Of a stretch of DNA of 64,000 nt, positions 53,173 to 62,033 are shown one piece after another. The notes below the pieces were generated by a model. The model was not told where the DNA came from. It saw nothing but the letters and a program-made list of their open reading frames with translations, and did not search any database. Position 1 is the stretch's first letter. Each line of letters starts with the position of its first letter. Origin of the DNA: Haloglomus halophilum (GTDB taxonomy: Archaea; Halobacteriota; Halobacteria; Halobacteriales; Haloarculaceae); NCBI RefSeq assembly GCF_024298885.1, contig NZ_CP101166.1:2355149-2419148 (forward strand), read 5' to 3'. A program made the translations under genes and the position numbers.

Positions 53173-53236
53173 CTCACTTCGTTCGTTCCCTCGCGTGGTC
53201 TCACTCGCTCCGCTCGCGAGACCCCCGCGAGTCCAT
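53160..53236. repeat. Duplicated 3' end of tRNA-Ala (possible att remnant)
   Basis: CCCCGCGAGTCCA occurs at the tRNA 3' end (53160-53172) and again at 53223-53235, 63 bp apart. Between the two is an inverted repeat (GGTCTC ... GAGACC). Integrases of archaeal viruses and plasmids use tRNA 3' ends and leave such direct repeats. No integrase gene is present nearby. Confidence 0.5.
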
Positions 53237-53366
53237 CCTTTCCGGTCGTTCCTTCGCGAGCAGTCACATCCGACGGTGACACTGCCCCACGATTCCTCGA
53301 CCGTCAGGGAGCCGAGCGCCGAAACACGGAACCGGAAGCGACCCGCGTACTGACCCCCAGAATAAC

Positions 53367-53375
53367 TATTTATGC
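53367..53375 (+). promoter_or_regulatory. TATA box of the gene at 53394
   Basis: CTATTTATG ends about 20 bp before the ATG at 53394, with the centre of the box about 24 bp upstream. This fits a leaderless transcript beginning at the start codon. Confidence 0.65.
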
Positions 53376-53393
53376 AACCTATCTATACGGGGT

Positions 53394-53717
53394 ATGAGCG
53401 ACGAGGACGAGTCCCTACCCGCCGAGGCCGGTGACCTGCCGCCTTCCCTCCGGGACGTGTCGACTCCGGGCGAGCGGGTTTCCGAGACGAAAGCCGCGGC
53501 CAGGGAGTCCGGGCACGAGGGGCCGTTCGAACGGCGTCCCGTGTACGAACTCCGGGACGCGTCGGACCCGCCTTCGGACGTGCCAGTGCCGGGGATTCGC
53601 TGTGAGGCCTGTAGACAGAAGGGAACCGACCCGGCGGATTTCGAGGGGACGAGGTGCAGGTCGGTAGACCCCGGGGTCCTCGCGAGGAGCGAGGTGGACG
53701 CCCCCGAGGACGAGTGA
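53394..53717 (+). CDS. Hypothetical acidic protein with a Cys motif
   Basis: A 107-residue, very acidic protein without membrane segments. Most is probably disordered (EDESLPAEAGDLPPSLRD). Near the C-terminus CEACRQKGTDPADFEGTRC places three Cys that might bind a metal. A good TATA box and halophile composition support expression. No family recognised. Confidence 0.65.
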   Translation: MSDEDESLPAEAGDLPPSLRDVSTPGERVSETKAAARESGHEGPFERRPVYELRDASDPPSDVPVPGIRCEACRQKGTDPADFEGTRCRSVDPGVLARSEVDAPEDE

Positions 53718-53830
53718 CGCCGGGTGGCGGCTGCCGTGGGCGTCGTCCCAGCGGGGATACGGGGACACGCGCTTTCGAGTGCCGAACGATAGAGAGTACG
53801 GCCGGCGAATCAGGGTACTTCGAACCGTCC

Positions 53831-53977
53831 TCAGAGGGAGCCGTCGACGATTCGTGTCGCCGTGAGCACGTACCTGCTACCGCAGTTCCGGCAGGTCACG
53901 CGGTCGCTCACACTCCGGGCGTCGGCTTCCGTCGCGGTCAACAGGGTCCCGCACCCGCACTCGACTTTCGGGTTCAC
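53831..53977 (-). CDS. Small zinc-ribbon protein
   Basis: A short frame of 48 residues from a GTG at 53977: VNPKVECGCGTLLTATEADA, then CRNCGSRYVLTATRIVDGSL. The Cys spacing fits a zinc ribbon. The frame is open further upstream, but that part has a basic, non-halophile composition. Start uncertain. Confidence 0.5.
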   Translation of the reverse strand: MNPKVECGCGTLLTATEADARSVSDRVTCRNCGSRYVLTATRIVDGSL

Positions 53978-54063
53978 GTCCCGAGCTAACTGGCTGTTCA
54001 GGATAGCCGTTCTGCCGGGAGTGCAGGGCAGTTCATACTGACCTGGGAAGACGACGAGGGGGG

Positions 54064-54726
54064 TCAGTCCCCGCTGGAGCGGGCCTTGTCGAAGCGACTC
54101 GCCGGCAGGAGCAGCTCCTCCAGCCCGGGGAGGTGCTTGACGTTGAACACGACCTGCATCCCGTCGGAGACGGGGGCACTCACGCAGGAGAGCCGGATAC
54201 CGCGGTCGATCCACTCCTGTGGGAGGATATGGCTGGAGTGCATCGGCATCTCGCCGTCGATGACGGCGACGGCACAGTTGGTGCAGGCGCCGCCACGGCA
54301 GGCGAACGGCCAGGCATGGCCCGCTTCCTCGGCCGCTTCGAGCAGCGGCGTCCCCGGTTCGGCGACGAACGTGCCGTAGTCGGCCTCGTCGAGGTCCGTG
54401 TCGACGGCCTTCTCGAAGAGGTCCGCGTCGGTCAGTTCCCAGCCCTGGTCCGCGAGCGCCTGGTAGTCGAGGTACTCGACGGTGACGCCGACGGCGGGGT
54501 CGTCGGGTTCGGCGTCGCCCTCGTCCCCGGGTGCCGGCGTCGCTCCGTTCTCGCTGGGGTCGTACCCGTTCTCGATACGCTCGTAGGCCCGACGGATGCG
54601 CTGGAACTCGGCGGCGGAGCCGCCGTGGTCCGGGTGCGCCTCGAACACGCGTTCGCGGTACGCCTGCTCGATGGTCTCGTCGTCGGCTCCGGGGTCGACC
54701 CCGAGCACGTCGAACGGAGATGCCAC
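54064..54726 (-). CDS. J-domain and [2Fe-2S] ferredoxin fusion protein
   Basis: The 220-residue protein joins two folds. Residues 1-60 are a J domain (SPFDVLGVDPGADDETIEQA, HPDHGG with the HPD motif intact). After an acidic linker, residues about 80-210 are a plant-type ferredoxin in which CRGGACTNC supplies three cluster Cys and LSC the fourth. This combination occurs in haloarchaeal ferredoxins and may link electron transfer or cluster delivery to DnaK. It is a single gene with no operon partner. Confidence 0.9.
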   Translation of the reverse strand: MASPFDVLGVDPGADDETIEQAYRERVFEAHPDHGGSAAEFQRIRRAYERIENGYDPSENGATPAPGDEGDAEPDDPAVGVTVEYLDYQALADQGWELTDADLFEKAVDTDLDEADYGTFVAEPGTPLLEAAEEAGHAWPFACRGGACTNCAVAVIDGEMPMHSSHILPQEWIDRGIRLSCVSAPVSDGMQVVFNVKHLPGLEELLLPASRFDKARSSGD

Positions 54727-54820
54727 GTTCGAGTGTACGCGGTCGGGCCGGTAAAACCTGCTTCTCGCGGTAACCGGGTCGAGTCCGTCGATAGCTTATG
54801 AATCGCCTTACAGAACCGGT

Positions 54821-54831
54821 CTATTTATATG
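54821..54831 (+). promoter_or_regulatory. Promoter of the SCP2-like gene
   Basis: CTATTTATATG is a strong TATA element. Transcription should start near 54848-54852, next to the ATG at 54846 and just before the ATG at 54861. Confidence 0.65.
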
Positions 54832-54860
54832 ATTGTACCCCATCGATGCGAACAGTTGGC

Positions 54861-55574
54861 ATGAGTTTGTATCCCACGGAGCAGTGGTTGGAGGCCTTCG
54901 GGCATGCACTCGACCGGAGCCGCAGGCTCGACACGATAGCCTCGGGCTGGGGTGTGGGGTTCGACGGGGACGTGATGCTGGTCATCGACGACATCCCGCT
55001 GGCCGAGACCACGCTCGGTGACCTGCCCGACTCGGTGCTGGCGGACCTGCCGGAGAACATCCGGGCCGGCGTCAGCGATGTCTCGCTCGCGGCGGCCCCC
55101 GAGCGGTTCGGGGAGACGCTACGACCCTCGCTGCCCGCGAACGTGCAGGACCTGCTCTATCAGATCGAGACGAAGGTACACGACGGGACGATCTACGCCT
55201 ACGTCGGCCTCGAGGAGGGCCGCTGCACGGGAACCGAGGTCCTCGACGACCCGACCGAGAAGGACGTGGGCTACGTCGTGAAGGGCCCGTACCAGACCTG
55301 GCGGCGCATCGTCGACGGCCGCCCGGTCACCTCGGCGTGGCTGAACGGCGATCTGGTCATCGAGGGGAACAAGGTGCGGCTCCTCCGGCATGGCTCCGTC
55401 CTCCAGGTCGTGGGTGATGTCGCCGCCGACGTGGAGACGACCCATCTCTTCCCCGGCGAGGCCGCCACCCCCGGCGAACTCGTGCTCGACGAGGCCGTCC
55501 GCCAGCCCATCGCCGTCGGCCTCCTCGCCGAACAGCAGGCCAGCCTCGTCACGAATACGCTCAGCCCGTTCTGA
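54861..55574 (+). CDS. SCP2-like sterol carrier family protein
   Basis: A 237-residue protein beginning MSLYPTEQWLEAFGHALDRS. The middle (VGFDGDVMLVIDDIPLAE) and the later part (VVKGPYQTWRRIVDGR..AWLNGDLVIEGNKVRLLRHG) resemble the SCP2 lipid-binding fold used in many haloarchaeal proteins annotated sterol carrier protein. Haloarchaea make no sterols, so a lipid or hydrophobic ligand is more likely. ATG 54846 is an alternative start adding five residues. Confidence 0.75.
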   Translation: MSLYPTEQWLEAFGHALDRSRRLDTIASGWGVGFDGDVMLVIDDIPLAETTLGDLPDSVLADLPENIRAGVSDVSLAAAPERFGETLRPSLPANVQDLLYQIETKVHDGTIYAYVGLEEGRCTGTEVLDDPTEKDVGYVVKGPYQTWRRIVDGRPVTSAWLNGDLVIEGNKVRLLRHGSVLQVVGDVAADVETTHLFPGEAATPGELVLDEAVRQPIAVGLLAEQQASLVTNTLSPF

Positions 55575-55663
55575 CACGCCCGGCCCGGAGTGCCGGTGGT
55601 GCGAGTCGTCCCGCCGCCCGTTCGACCCCTATCGTTACGTGACCGTCACCCGAGGGTCCACCC

Positions 55664-56386
55664 ATGCCAGCCAAAGTGACCGCCGCACCGACGGGATACG
55701 AGGAAGGCCTCCGCTGGGCGGGTGGCGTCGAGTGGCTCGTCCATCCCGAGGAGACGATGGAGCGGGCCAGCACGGCGCTCGCCACCGACGAGGGCGTCTA
55801 CCTCGTGGACCCGCTCGACGCGCCCGGCGTCGACGACCTGCTCGCCGAGTTCGGCGAGGTCGCGGGTGTCGTCCTCCTGTCGAACCACCACACCCGCGAT
55901 GCGGGGCTGTTCGCGCGGCGCCACGACGTGCCCGTCTACGTGGGCGCGGATGTACCGGACGGGGCCGTGCCCGACCTCGCGGTCCCCATCGAGCGCGTCG
56001 CGGTGGGCGAGCGGCTGGGCGACTACGAGTTCATCGAGGTCGCGACCGGCACGGCACTGGGCGCCCCCTGGTACGAGTACGCGCTCTGGAACGGCGAGAC
56101 GCTCCGCGTCGGCGAGTGCGTCGGCACGGCCGACTACATGCGTGTCGGCGACGAGCCCCTGGGCGTGATGACGATGCGCCGGCGCCACCCACCGACGGCG
56201 CTCCGGGGCCTCGAACCGGAGCGGGTCTGCTCCGGCCACGGTCGGGGGCTCGACGAGAACGCCGCCGCGGCGCTGGAGGCGGCCATCGCGAACGCCGAGG
56301 ACGACTTCGCGAAGGCACTGCTCCAGAACGGCCTCGACCAGGCCCGGACGGTGCTGGCGGCGCTCCGGTCTGACCTGCGGGACTGA
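55664..56386 (+). CDS. Metallo-beta-lactamase-fold-like protein
   Basis: A 240-residue protein with the general outline of the metallo-beta-lactamase fold: VYLVDPLDAPGVDDLLAEFG, VVLLSNHHTRDAGLFARRHD, and RVCSGHGRGLDENAAAAL near the end. The classical HXHXDH is reduced to SNHHTRDAG, so zinc binding would be altered. C-terminal helices follow. It could be a hydrolase with a changed site or a non-enzymatic relative. It precedes the cobalamin genes but with a 117-bp gap. Confidence 0.7.
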   Translation: MPAKVTAAPTGYEEGLRWAGGVEWLVHPEETMERASTALATDEGVYLVDPLDAPGVDDLLAEFGEVAGVVLLSNHHTRDAGLFARRHDVPVYVGADVPDGAVPDLAVPIERVAVGERLGDYEFIEVATGTALGAPWYEYALWNGETLRVGECVGTADYMRVGDEPLGVMTMRRRHPPTALRGLEPERVCSGHGRGLDENAAAALEAAIANAEDDFAKALLQNGLDQARTVLAALRSDLRD

Positions 56387-56503
56387 ACGGCCCACCGTTC
56401 TCCGACGGTCCCGGCTCGGCCGTCGGTCGGGCGACGGCTTCAAGTTCACTTGTCCGAAGACAATCACAGTGACTCGACAGCGACACCCGACCGGAGGTGC
56501 CCG

Positions 56504-57535
56504 ATGACCCGGTTCGTCCTCGTCGCGGGAGGCACCGCGACGGCCGAGATCGAGGGCATCAGCGCCGCCGGGGCCGACCCGACGCTGATGGCCCACACGC
56601 CCAGTGCGGACGCCGAGATCCTCCTCCACGGCGAGCCGACCGCGGCATCCGTCGTCCCGGTCAGCCCCGCCGGCTGTCCGACCCCTGCCGTCGTGACGCG
56701 GGCGGTCCGCGAACTCGTCTCGTTCGACGCGGCTGTCATCGACGCCGGGCTGTCGGCTCCAACGGGTGTCGAGGCGACGACGCTCGCCGACGGTCCGGGC
56801 GACGACATCCGGTCCGCCGAGGCGGTGCCCGATGCCGAAGGTATCGCCGAGCGCGCCCGCGACCACGGCCGCGCGCTCGCGGCCGAGACGGACGACCTGT
56901 GGCTCGCCGAGACCATCCCCGGCGGGACGACGACGGCGCTCGGGACGCTGGCCGCGCTGGGCGAGCCAGCGACCGTCTCCTCGTCGCTGCCGGCGAACCC
57001 GCTCGACCTGAAACGGCGGGTGGTCCGCGAGGGGCTCGACGCGAGCGGCATCGACACCGGTGCCCATGCCGACGCCCCCGTGGCGGCCGTACGGGCGATG
57101 GGCGACCCGACGCTGGCGGCGACGCTCGGCCTCGTACAGGGCGCCACGGATGCCGGGGCGACCGTGACGCTCGCGGGCGGGACCCAGCAGGCGACGGCGG
57201 CACTGCTCGCCCGCCACGCCGGCGTCGAACACGACCTGACGGTGGCCACCACGGCGTTCGTCGCAGGTGACGAGAGCGCCGATTTCCGGGCCCTGGCGGC
57301 CGCCGCGGACGCCGACATCCGGGTCTCGGACCCGGCGTTCGACGGGCGCGACCATCCCGCGATGCGGGCCTACGCCGACGGCGAGGCGAAGGAGGGCGTC
57401 GGGATGGGCGGCGCGTTGGCCCTCGCGGCCGATGCCGGAGTCGGAACAGGAGCCGTCCACGAGCAGATACGGGCCGTCTACGACCGACTGCTGGCCGGGA
57501 CCGAGCGAGAGCCCACGGCCGGGGGCGAGCGCTGA
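56504..57535 (+). CDS. cobT: CobT-type nicotinate-nucleotide phosphoribosyltransferase (cobalamin assembly)
   Basis: A 343-residue archaeal member of the CobT family, which activates the lower-ligand base of cobalamin by forming its alpha-ribotide. Typical elements: [20 protein letters not shown] at the N-terminus, [39 protein letters not shown] and a C-terminal [12 protein letters not shown]. The Shine-Dalgarno-like GGAGGTG at 56493-56499 supports the ATG at 56504. Its stop codon touches the start of cbiA, so the three cobalamin genes form one operon. Confidence 0.9.
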   Translation: MTRFVLVAGGTATAEIEGISAAGADPTLMAHTPSADAEILLHGEPTAASVVPVSPAGCPTPAVVTRAVRELVSFDAAVIDAGLSAPTGVEATTLADGPGDDIRSAEAVPDAEGIAERARDHGRALAAETDDLWLAETIPGGTTTALGTLAALGEPATVSSSLPANPLDLKRRVVREGLDASGIDTGAHADAPVAAVRAMGDPTLAATLGLVQGATDAGATVTLAGGTQQATAALLARHAGVEHDLTVATTAFVAGDESADFRALAAAADADIRVSDPAFDGRDHPAMRAYADGEAKEGVGMGGALALAADAGVGTGAVHEQIRAVYDRLLAGTEREPTAGGER

Positions 57536-58842
57536 TGCGGGGACTGGTTCTCGGCGGCACCGCCTCGGGCGTCGGCAAGACGGTCGCCACGCTGGCCGTC
57601 TGCCGCGCGCTCGCGGCCGAGGACGTGGATGTTCGCGCGGGCAAGGCCGGCCCGGATTTCATCGACCCGAGCCACCACCGCGCGGTCACCGGCCATCCAT
57701 CGCGGACGCTGGACCCGTGGCTGGAGGGCGCGGACGGCGTCCGCCGCAACTTCCACCGCGACGCGGGTGAGGTTCGGGTCGTCGAGGGCGTGATGGGGCT
57801 GTACGACGGCACCGTCTCCTCGACGGCGGACGTGGCGGCGGCACTGGACCTGCCGGTCGTGCTCGTGGTCGATGCGGCGGCGGGGATGGAGAGTGTCGCC
57901 GCGACGGCGCTGGGCTTCCGCGAGTACGCCGCCGAGGCCGGCCACGACATCGACGTGGTCGGCGTCCTCGCCCAGCAGGCCCACGGCGGCCGGCACGCCG
58001 ACGGGGTCCGCGAGGCGCTCCCGGACGACCTGACGTGGTTCGGCCGGATTCCGCCGAACGGCGACCTCGAAATCCCGGAACGCCACCTCGGCCTCCACAT
58101 GGGTGCGGAGGACCCGCTCCCGGACGACGCGCTCGACGCGGCTGCCGAGCACGTGCGGACGGACCGGCTGCTGGACGCCGCGCGGGCGGCCAGGCGGCCG
58201 GACGAGCCGGCGCCCGAGCGCGACCGGACGACCGCCCGTATCGCCGTCGCGCGGGACGCCGCGTTCCGCTTCTGTTACCCCGCGACCCGCGAGCGCCTCC
58301 GGAGTCGCGCGGACGTGACGACGTTCTCGCCGGTCGCGGGCGACCCCGTCCCCGACTGCGACGGCGTCTATCTCCCGGGCGGCTACCCCGAACTCCACGC
58401 CCCTGTCCTCGCGTCGTCCGGAACGCTCGACGACCTCGGCGAGCGCGCGGCCGACGGCCTCCCCGTTCTCGGGGAGTGTGGCGGCCTGATGGCGCTGGCG
58501 GAGTCGCTGGAGACCGACGACGGGACCCACGCGATGGCGGGCATCCTCCCCGCCGAGGTACGAATGTGTGACCGTTACCAGGCGCTCGACCACGTCGAGC
58601 TGCGGGCCCGCGACGGGACGCTCACCGCACCCGCCGGAGCGACCGTGCGCGGCCACGAGTTCCACTACTCCGAGGCGACGCTCGGCCGGGACGCCCGGTT
58701 CGCGTTCGATGTCGTCCGTGGTGACGGCCTCGACGGCGACCACGACGGCCTGACCGAACACCGAACGCTCGGCACGTACGCCCACGTCCACGCCGCGAGT
58801 GGCGCGTTCGACCGGTTCGTGGAGGCGCTGGCGGATGGGTGA
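57535..58842 (+). CDS. cbiA: Cobyrinic acid a,c-diamide synthase
   Basis: This 435-residue enzyme amidates the a and c side chains of cobyrinic acid using ATP and glutamine. The N-terminal P-loop domain has GTASGVGKT and [14 protein letters not shown]. The C-terminal glutaminase domain has the Cys nucleophile in [11 protein letters not shown] and a His in GHEFHYSE. It overlaps cobT by one base and cbiP by 8 bp. Confidence 0.95.
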   Translation: MRGLVLGGTASGVGKTVATLAVCRALAAEDVDVRAGKAGPDFIDPSHHRAVTGHPSRTLDPWLEGADGVRRNFHRDAGEVRVVEGVMGLYDGTVSSTADVAAALDLPVVLVVDAAAGMESVAATALGFREYAAEAGHDIDVVGVLAQQAHGGRHADGVREALPDDLTWFGRIPPNGDLEIPERHLGLHMGAEDPLPDDALDAAAEHVRTDRLLDAARAARRPDEPAPERDRTTARIAVARDAAFRFCYPATRERLRSRADVTTFSPVAGDPVPDCDGVYLPGGYPELHAPVLASSGTLDDLGERAADGLPVLGECGGLMALAESLETDDGTHAMAGILPAEVRMCDRYQALDHVELRARDGTLTAPAGATVRGHEFHYSEATLGRDARFAFDVVRGDGLDGDHDGLTEHRTLGTYAHVHAASGAFDRFVEALADG

Positions 58843-60529
58843 CGCCGAACTCGCCCCGACCCTGCTCGTCGCGGGCACCGCGAGTCACGTCGGCAAGTCG
58901 ACGGTCGTGGCCGGGCTCTGCCGCGCGCTCGCGGACGCCGGCGTCGACGTCGCGCCGTTCAAGGCCCAGAACATGAGCAACAACGCCCACGTCGCGCTGC
59001 GACCGGCGGCGGTTCGGGGTGACGACGGGGCGGCCGGGCGAGCGGGCGACGGGGAGGCAGACGGCCGAGCGGGCGACGGAACGGCGGACGGCCGGGTGGA
59101 CGAGGAAGCGACGGACGACGACCCCGAGCGTGGCGCGAGCGGCCAGTGGGGGGAGATCGGCGTCTCCCAGCACACGCAGGCCCGGGCCGCCCGCGTGGCA
59201 CCGACGACGGACCTGAACCCGGTGCTCCTGAAGCCCCGCGGCGACGGCGAGAGCCAGGTCGTCGTCGACGGCGTCGCCGTCGGCCACTACAGTGCCGACA
59301 CCTACTACGACGACCACTGGGAGGAGGCCCGCGACGCGGCGGTCGCGGCCCACCGCCGGCTCGCCGCCGAGCACGACATCGTGGTCGCGGAGGGTGCCGG
59401 CAGCATCGCCGAGATCAACCTCCACGACCGCGACCTCGCCAACGTCGAGACCGCACGCTTCGCCGACGCGTCGGTCCTGCTGGTCGCGGACATCGAGCGC
59501 GGCGGCGTGTTCGCCTCGCTCGTCGGGACGCTGGAGCTGCTCCCCGACGACGTTCGCGAGCGGGTCGTCGGCGTCGTCGTCAACAAGTTCCGCGGCGACC
59601 GCTCGCTGCTCGCGCCGGGACTCGACGCCTTCGAGGACCGCACCGGCGTCCCCGTCCTCGGCGTCCTCCCGCACGAGGACCCGGAACTGCCGGACGAGGA
59701 CAGCCTCTCGCTCCCCGCCCGCGGCGAGCGTGCGGTCAGGGGCGCCGACGACGGCGTGCCCGACGAGGCGGCCGTGACGGTCGCCGTCGTCCGGCTCCCT
59801 CGTATCTCCAACGCCACCGACGCCGACCCGCTGGCACGGGTTCCCGGCGTCCGGGTCGCGTTCCGGCCGCCGGGCGCGTCGTTCGGCGACGCCGACGCCG
59901 TCGTCCTCCCCGGCACGAAGAACGCCGTCGACGACCTGCTCGCGTGTCGGGAGGCGGGTCTCGGCGCGGAGCTGCGGTCGTTCGATGGTCCCGTCGTCGG
60001 CATCTGCGGCGGCTACCAGCTGCTGGGCGAACGGCTCGAACGGGTCGAGCACGAGAGCACGCGCGCCGAGGGCAGCGTCGCGGGGTTCGGCCTCCTGCCG
60101 GTCGTCACACGGTTCGCGCCGACAAAGCGGGTCTCCCGGGTCGAACACCCACTGACGCCCGCCGGGCCCCTGGCCGACGTGGCCGCCCCCGACGACACCA
60201 CGGACGCGACGGCCGGCGACGATGCCGGTGGCGCGACGGTCACCGGCTACGAGATCCACGCCGGGACGACGACGGCCACCGGCGCGGTCGCCCGACCGCT
60301 CGGGCCGGACAGCGCCGCCGAGGGGTCCGTTCTCGGCACGTACTGTCACGGCCTGTTCCGGTCGCCCGCGGTCCGTCGGGCGTTCCTGGCCCCGCTGTTC
60401 GGCGGCGACCCCCCCTCGGCTACGGCGGCGGGGTCACCCCTGGACGACGCGGCGGCGCTGGTCCGCTCGGGCATCGACCTCCGGGCGGTGCCGGCGCTCG
60501 ACGAGTTGCTACCGGCGTCGGGCCCGTAG
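58835..60529 (+). CDS. cbiP: Cobyric acid synthase
   Basis: The 564-residue CbiP/CobQ adds the four remaining amides to the corrin ring. Landmarks: P-loop [61 protein letters not shown], the glutaminase Cys in [10 protein letters not shown] and the His in [10 protein letters not shown]. An unusual insert of about 40 residues, low-complexity and with GDG.ADGR repeats, interrupts the conserved region between residues 52 and 100 just before [16 protein letters not shown]. The rest is normal. ATG 58835 overlaps cbiA. Confidence 0.94.
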   Translation: MGDAELAPTLLVAGTASHVGKSTVVAGLCRALADAGVDVAPFKAQNMSNNAHVALRPAAVRGDDGAAGRAGDGEADGRAGDGTADGRVDEEATDDDPERGASGQWGEIGVSQHTQARAARVAPTTDLNPVLLKPRGDGESQVVVDGVAVGHYSADTYYDDHWEEARDAAVAAHRRLAAEHDIVVAEGAGSIAEINLHDRDLANVETARFADASVLLVADIERGGVFASLVGTLELLPDDVRERVVGVVVNKFRGDRSLLAPGLDAFEDRTGVPVLGVLPHEDPELPDEDSLSLPARGERAVRGADDGVPDEAAVTVAVVRLPRISNATDADPLARVPGVRVAFRPPGASFGDADAVVLPGTKNAVDDLLACREAGLGAELRSFDGPVVGICGGYQLLGERLERVEHESTRAEGSVAGFGLLPVVTRFAPTKRVSRVEHPLTPAGPLADVAAPDDTTDATAGDDAGGATVTGYEIHAGTTTATGAVARPLGPDSAAEGSVLGTYCHGLFRSPAVRRAFLAPLFGGDPPSATAAGSPLDDAAALVRSGIDLRAVPALDELLPASGP

Positions 60530-60587
60530 CCGACACGACGGCCGGCGCTGGCGCCAGCCTTAACCCCGCCCCCCGAAAGGGGGAGAT

Positions 60588-60833
60588 ATGCGAGCGGAGG
60601 ACCGGAGCTGGGCGGTCAAACTGCTGATAGTGGTCGTGCTGGCCGCGGTCGCGTGGCTCGCCGGCGGCGCGGTCAGAGCGGGGCTCCTGCTGCTGGGGAA
60701 CACGCAGGACTTCGCCAGCGACGTGGGTGCCATGTCCGCGGTCGGGCTGTTCCTCCTGCTGGTGCTCGGGTACTGGCTCTACGACTACGTCCCCTGGTCA
60801 CAGGGCGAGCCACGGCACGGCCGGGCCCGATGA
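60588..60833 (+). CDS. Small two-helix membrane protein
   Basis: An 81-residue protein with two hydrophobic helices (about 9-36 and 47-65) and a polar end (DYVPWSQGEPRHGRAR). A purine-rich GGGGGAGAT lies just before the ATG, and a CCTTAACC box lies about 30 bp upstream. Function unknown. Confidence 0.65.
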   Translation: MRAEDRSWAVKLLIVVVLAAVAWLAGGAVRAGLLLLGNTQDFASDVGAMSAVGLFLLLVLGYWLYDYVPWSQGEPRHGRAR

Positions 60834-60838
60834 GGCCA

Positions 60839-60976
60839 TCAGAACAGCCGTAGCACCGGCGTCCCGCAGTCCTCGCACACCATCGCGCGGTCACCCTTGT
60901 ACGTCGTGCGCCGGAGCGTCGTGGCGCCACACCACCCGCAGTCGCTCCCCGCCAGCACCGCGATAGGGTCAGCCAT
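60839..60976 (-). CDS. Small zinc-finger protein (HVO_A0556-like)
   Basis: A 45-residue protein: MADPIAVLAGSDCGWCGATT, then CEDCGTPVLRLF. Four Cys in two CXXC pairs are separated by RRTTYKGDRAMV, a pattern I associate with the haloarchaeal HVO_A0556 zinc-finger family. Its ATG overlaps the end of a 40-residue frame upstream, suggesting coupled translation. Confidence 0.7.
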   Translation of the reverse strand: MADPIAVLAGSDCGWCGATTLRRTTYKGDRAMVCEDCGTPVLRLF

Positions 60977-61091
60977 CCGCGACCCCCGTGACGTGTCGCC
61001 GCTCCGTCGGGGCCGCCGATGCCGTCCCCGTGCGCTCACCGCCGCGGTCGACGAACGCCGCGATGCGCCGCAGGTCCTGTTCGGAGACCAT
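60969..61091 (-). CDS. Candidate 40-residue protein coupled to the zinc finger
   Basis: On the minus strand an ATG at 61091 opens MVSEQDLRRIAAFVDRGGER and 20 further residues; its TGA lies inside the start of the zinc-finger gene (overlap ATGGCTGA). The first part looks like a short helix of a real protein. A CTATAG box at about 61147 gives a nearby transcription start. Evidence is layout and amphipathic helix only. Confidence 0.45.
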   Translation of the reverse strand: MVSEQDLRRIAAFVDRGGERTGTASAAPTERRHVTGVADG

Positions 61092-61274
61092 GTGCTCGCT
61101 CCGGCCACCCGACGGAGAACGGTTGCTATGAGCGGTACGACCCGCTCTATAGCCCTCGGGACCGGTGCCCGGCAGTGAGGGGCGGGCGGAGCGAGGCCCA
61201 ACAGCCGCCGTGGAGTCCCGGCACGGTAGGTGGCCCGCCGGAAGCTAATTGCGCCTCCTGTTCGTAGGGACCCC

Positions 61275-61724
61275 GTGAACGTCACCGGTAGCTGGTCGGA
61301 GGCCGAGGCGAACTCCTTCCTCGCCGAGACGACGGTGCCCATCCGTGTCGCCTGCCGGACGCCCGCTGGGGGCCTCTGGATGCTCTCGCTCTGGTTCCTC
61401 CCGTGTGATGGGGCGCTCTGGTGTGCCACCGGGGCCGACGCCGACGTGGTACGCTACCTCGACCACGACGACGGCGTCAGCTTCGAGGTGTCGACCAACG
61501 AGCCCCCCTATCGGGGGGTCCGTGGCGCCGGGACGGCGACGGTCGAGCCGGACCGGGACAAGAGCCTGTTGCGAGCCCTGTTCGACCGCTATCTCGGCGG
61601 CACCGACAACGGCCTCGGCGACCGGCTGCTCCGCGCTGACCGCGACGAGGTCCGGATCCGTATCGACCCCGACCGGCTGTACACCTGGGATTTCACCGAG
61701 CGGATGCGCGACGCCGTGGAGTAG
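61275..61724 (+). CDS. FMN-binding split-barrel (pyridoxamine phosphate oxidase-like) protein
   Basis: A 149-residue protein with the split-barrel fold of the pyridoxamine 5'-phosphate oxidase superfamily: ANSFLAETTVPIRVACRTPAG, MLSLWFLPCDGALWCATG, VSFEVSTNEPPYRGVRGAGT and LYTWDFTERM. Members bind FMN, F420 or heme. The GTG at 61275 starts VNVTGSWSEAEA and lies about 27 bp after a CTAATTG box. Substrate unknown. Confidence 0.85.
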   Translation: MNVTGSWSEAEANSFLAETTVPIRVACRTPAGGLWMLSLWFLPCDGALWCATGADADVVRYLDHDDGVSFEVSTNEPPYRGVRGAGTATVEPDRDKSLLRALFDRYLGGTDNGLGDRLLRADRDEVRIRIDPDRLYTWDFTERMRDAVE

Positions 61725-62033
61725 CCTCCGCGGCCCACGAGTCACGTGACCGTCGCTGGACGGCTCTGTCGCTGGACGTGGCCGTTCGGTGGATAACGGC
61801 CTGCTGTCGCCGGTTCGAGCCGTTCGGGGGCGACTTATACCAGCCCCCCATGCAAGGGGAAATGAATATCCTACCAGGTCTACTAGCGATACCGCCGGCG
61901 TGGAGGACACCCGCTGCCATGTACGTCGGGTCCCGTTTACGGACCCGACATACGTCCCCACCATCCCACCACCACACCGTGCTCCGGCGCCGGCACCATC
62001 TCTCTACTTTCCCGACGCCCGGAGAGCGACGGC
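61725..62033. other. Intergenic region between convergent genes with an orphan promoter and hairpin
   Basis: This 309-bp gap separates two genes that end towards each other, so no promoter is needed here. Nevertheless it contains a good plus-strand TATA box (61834-61840) and a perfect hairpin (61925-61949). See the candidate RNA below. Confidence 0.5.
61861..61955 (+). ncRNA. Candidate small RNA with perfect hairpin
   Basis: TTATAC at 61835-61840 predicts a start at about 61861, exactly at AATGAATATCC. A hairpin of nine perfect base pairs, GTCGGGTCC-CGTTTAC-GGACCCGAC, follows at 61925-61949. The open frame starting ATG 61862 uses codons CTA and ATA, rare in this genome, and gives an Arg/Pro/His-rich product unlike a halophile protein. 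A short non-coding RNA is therefore more likely than a small protein. Alternatively, the hairpin is a terminator for the convergent genes. Confidence 0.4.
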
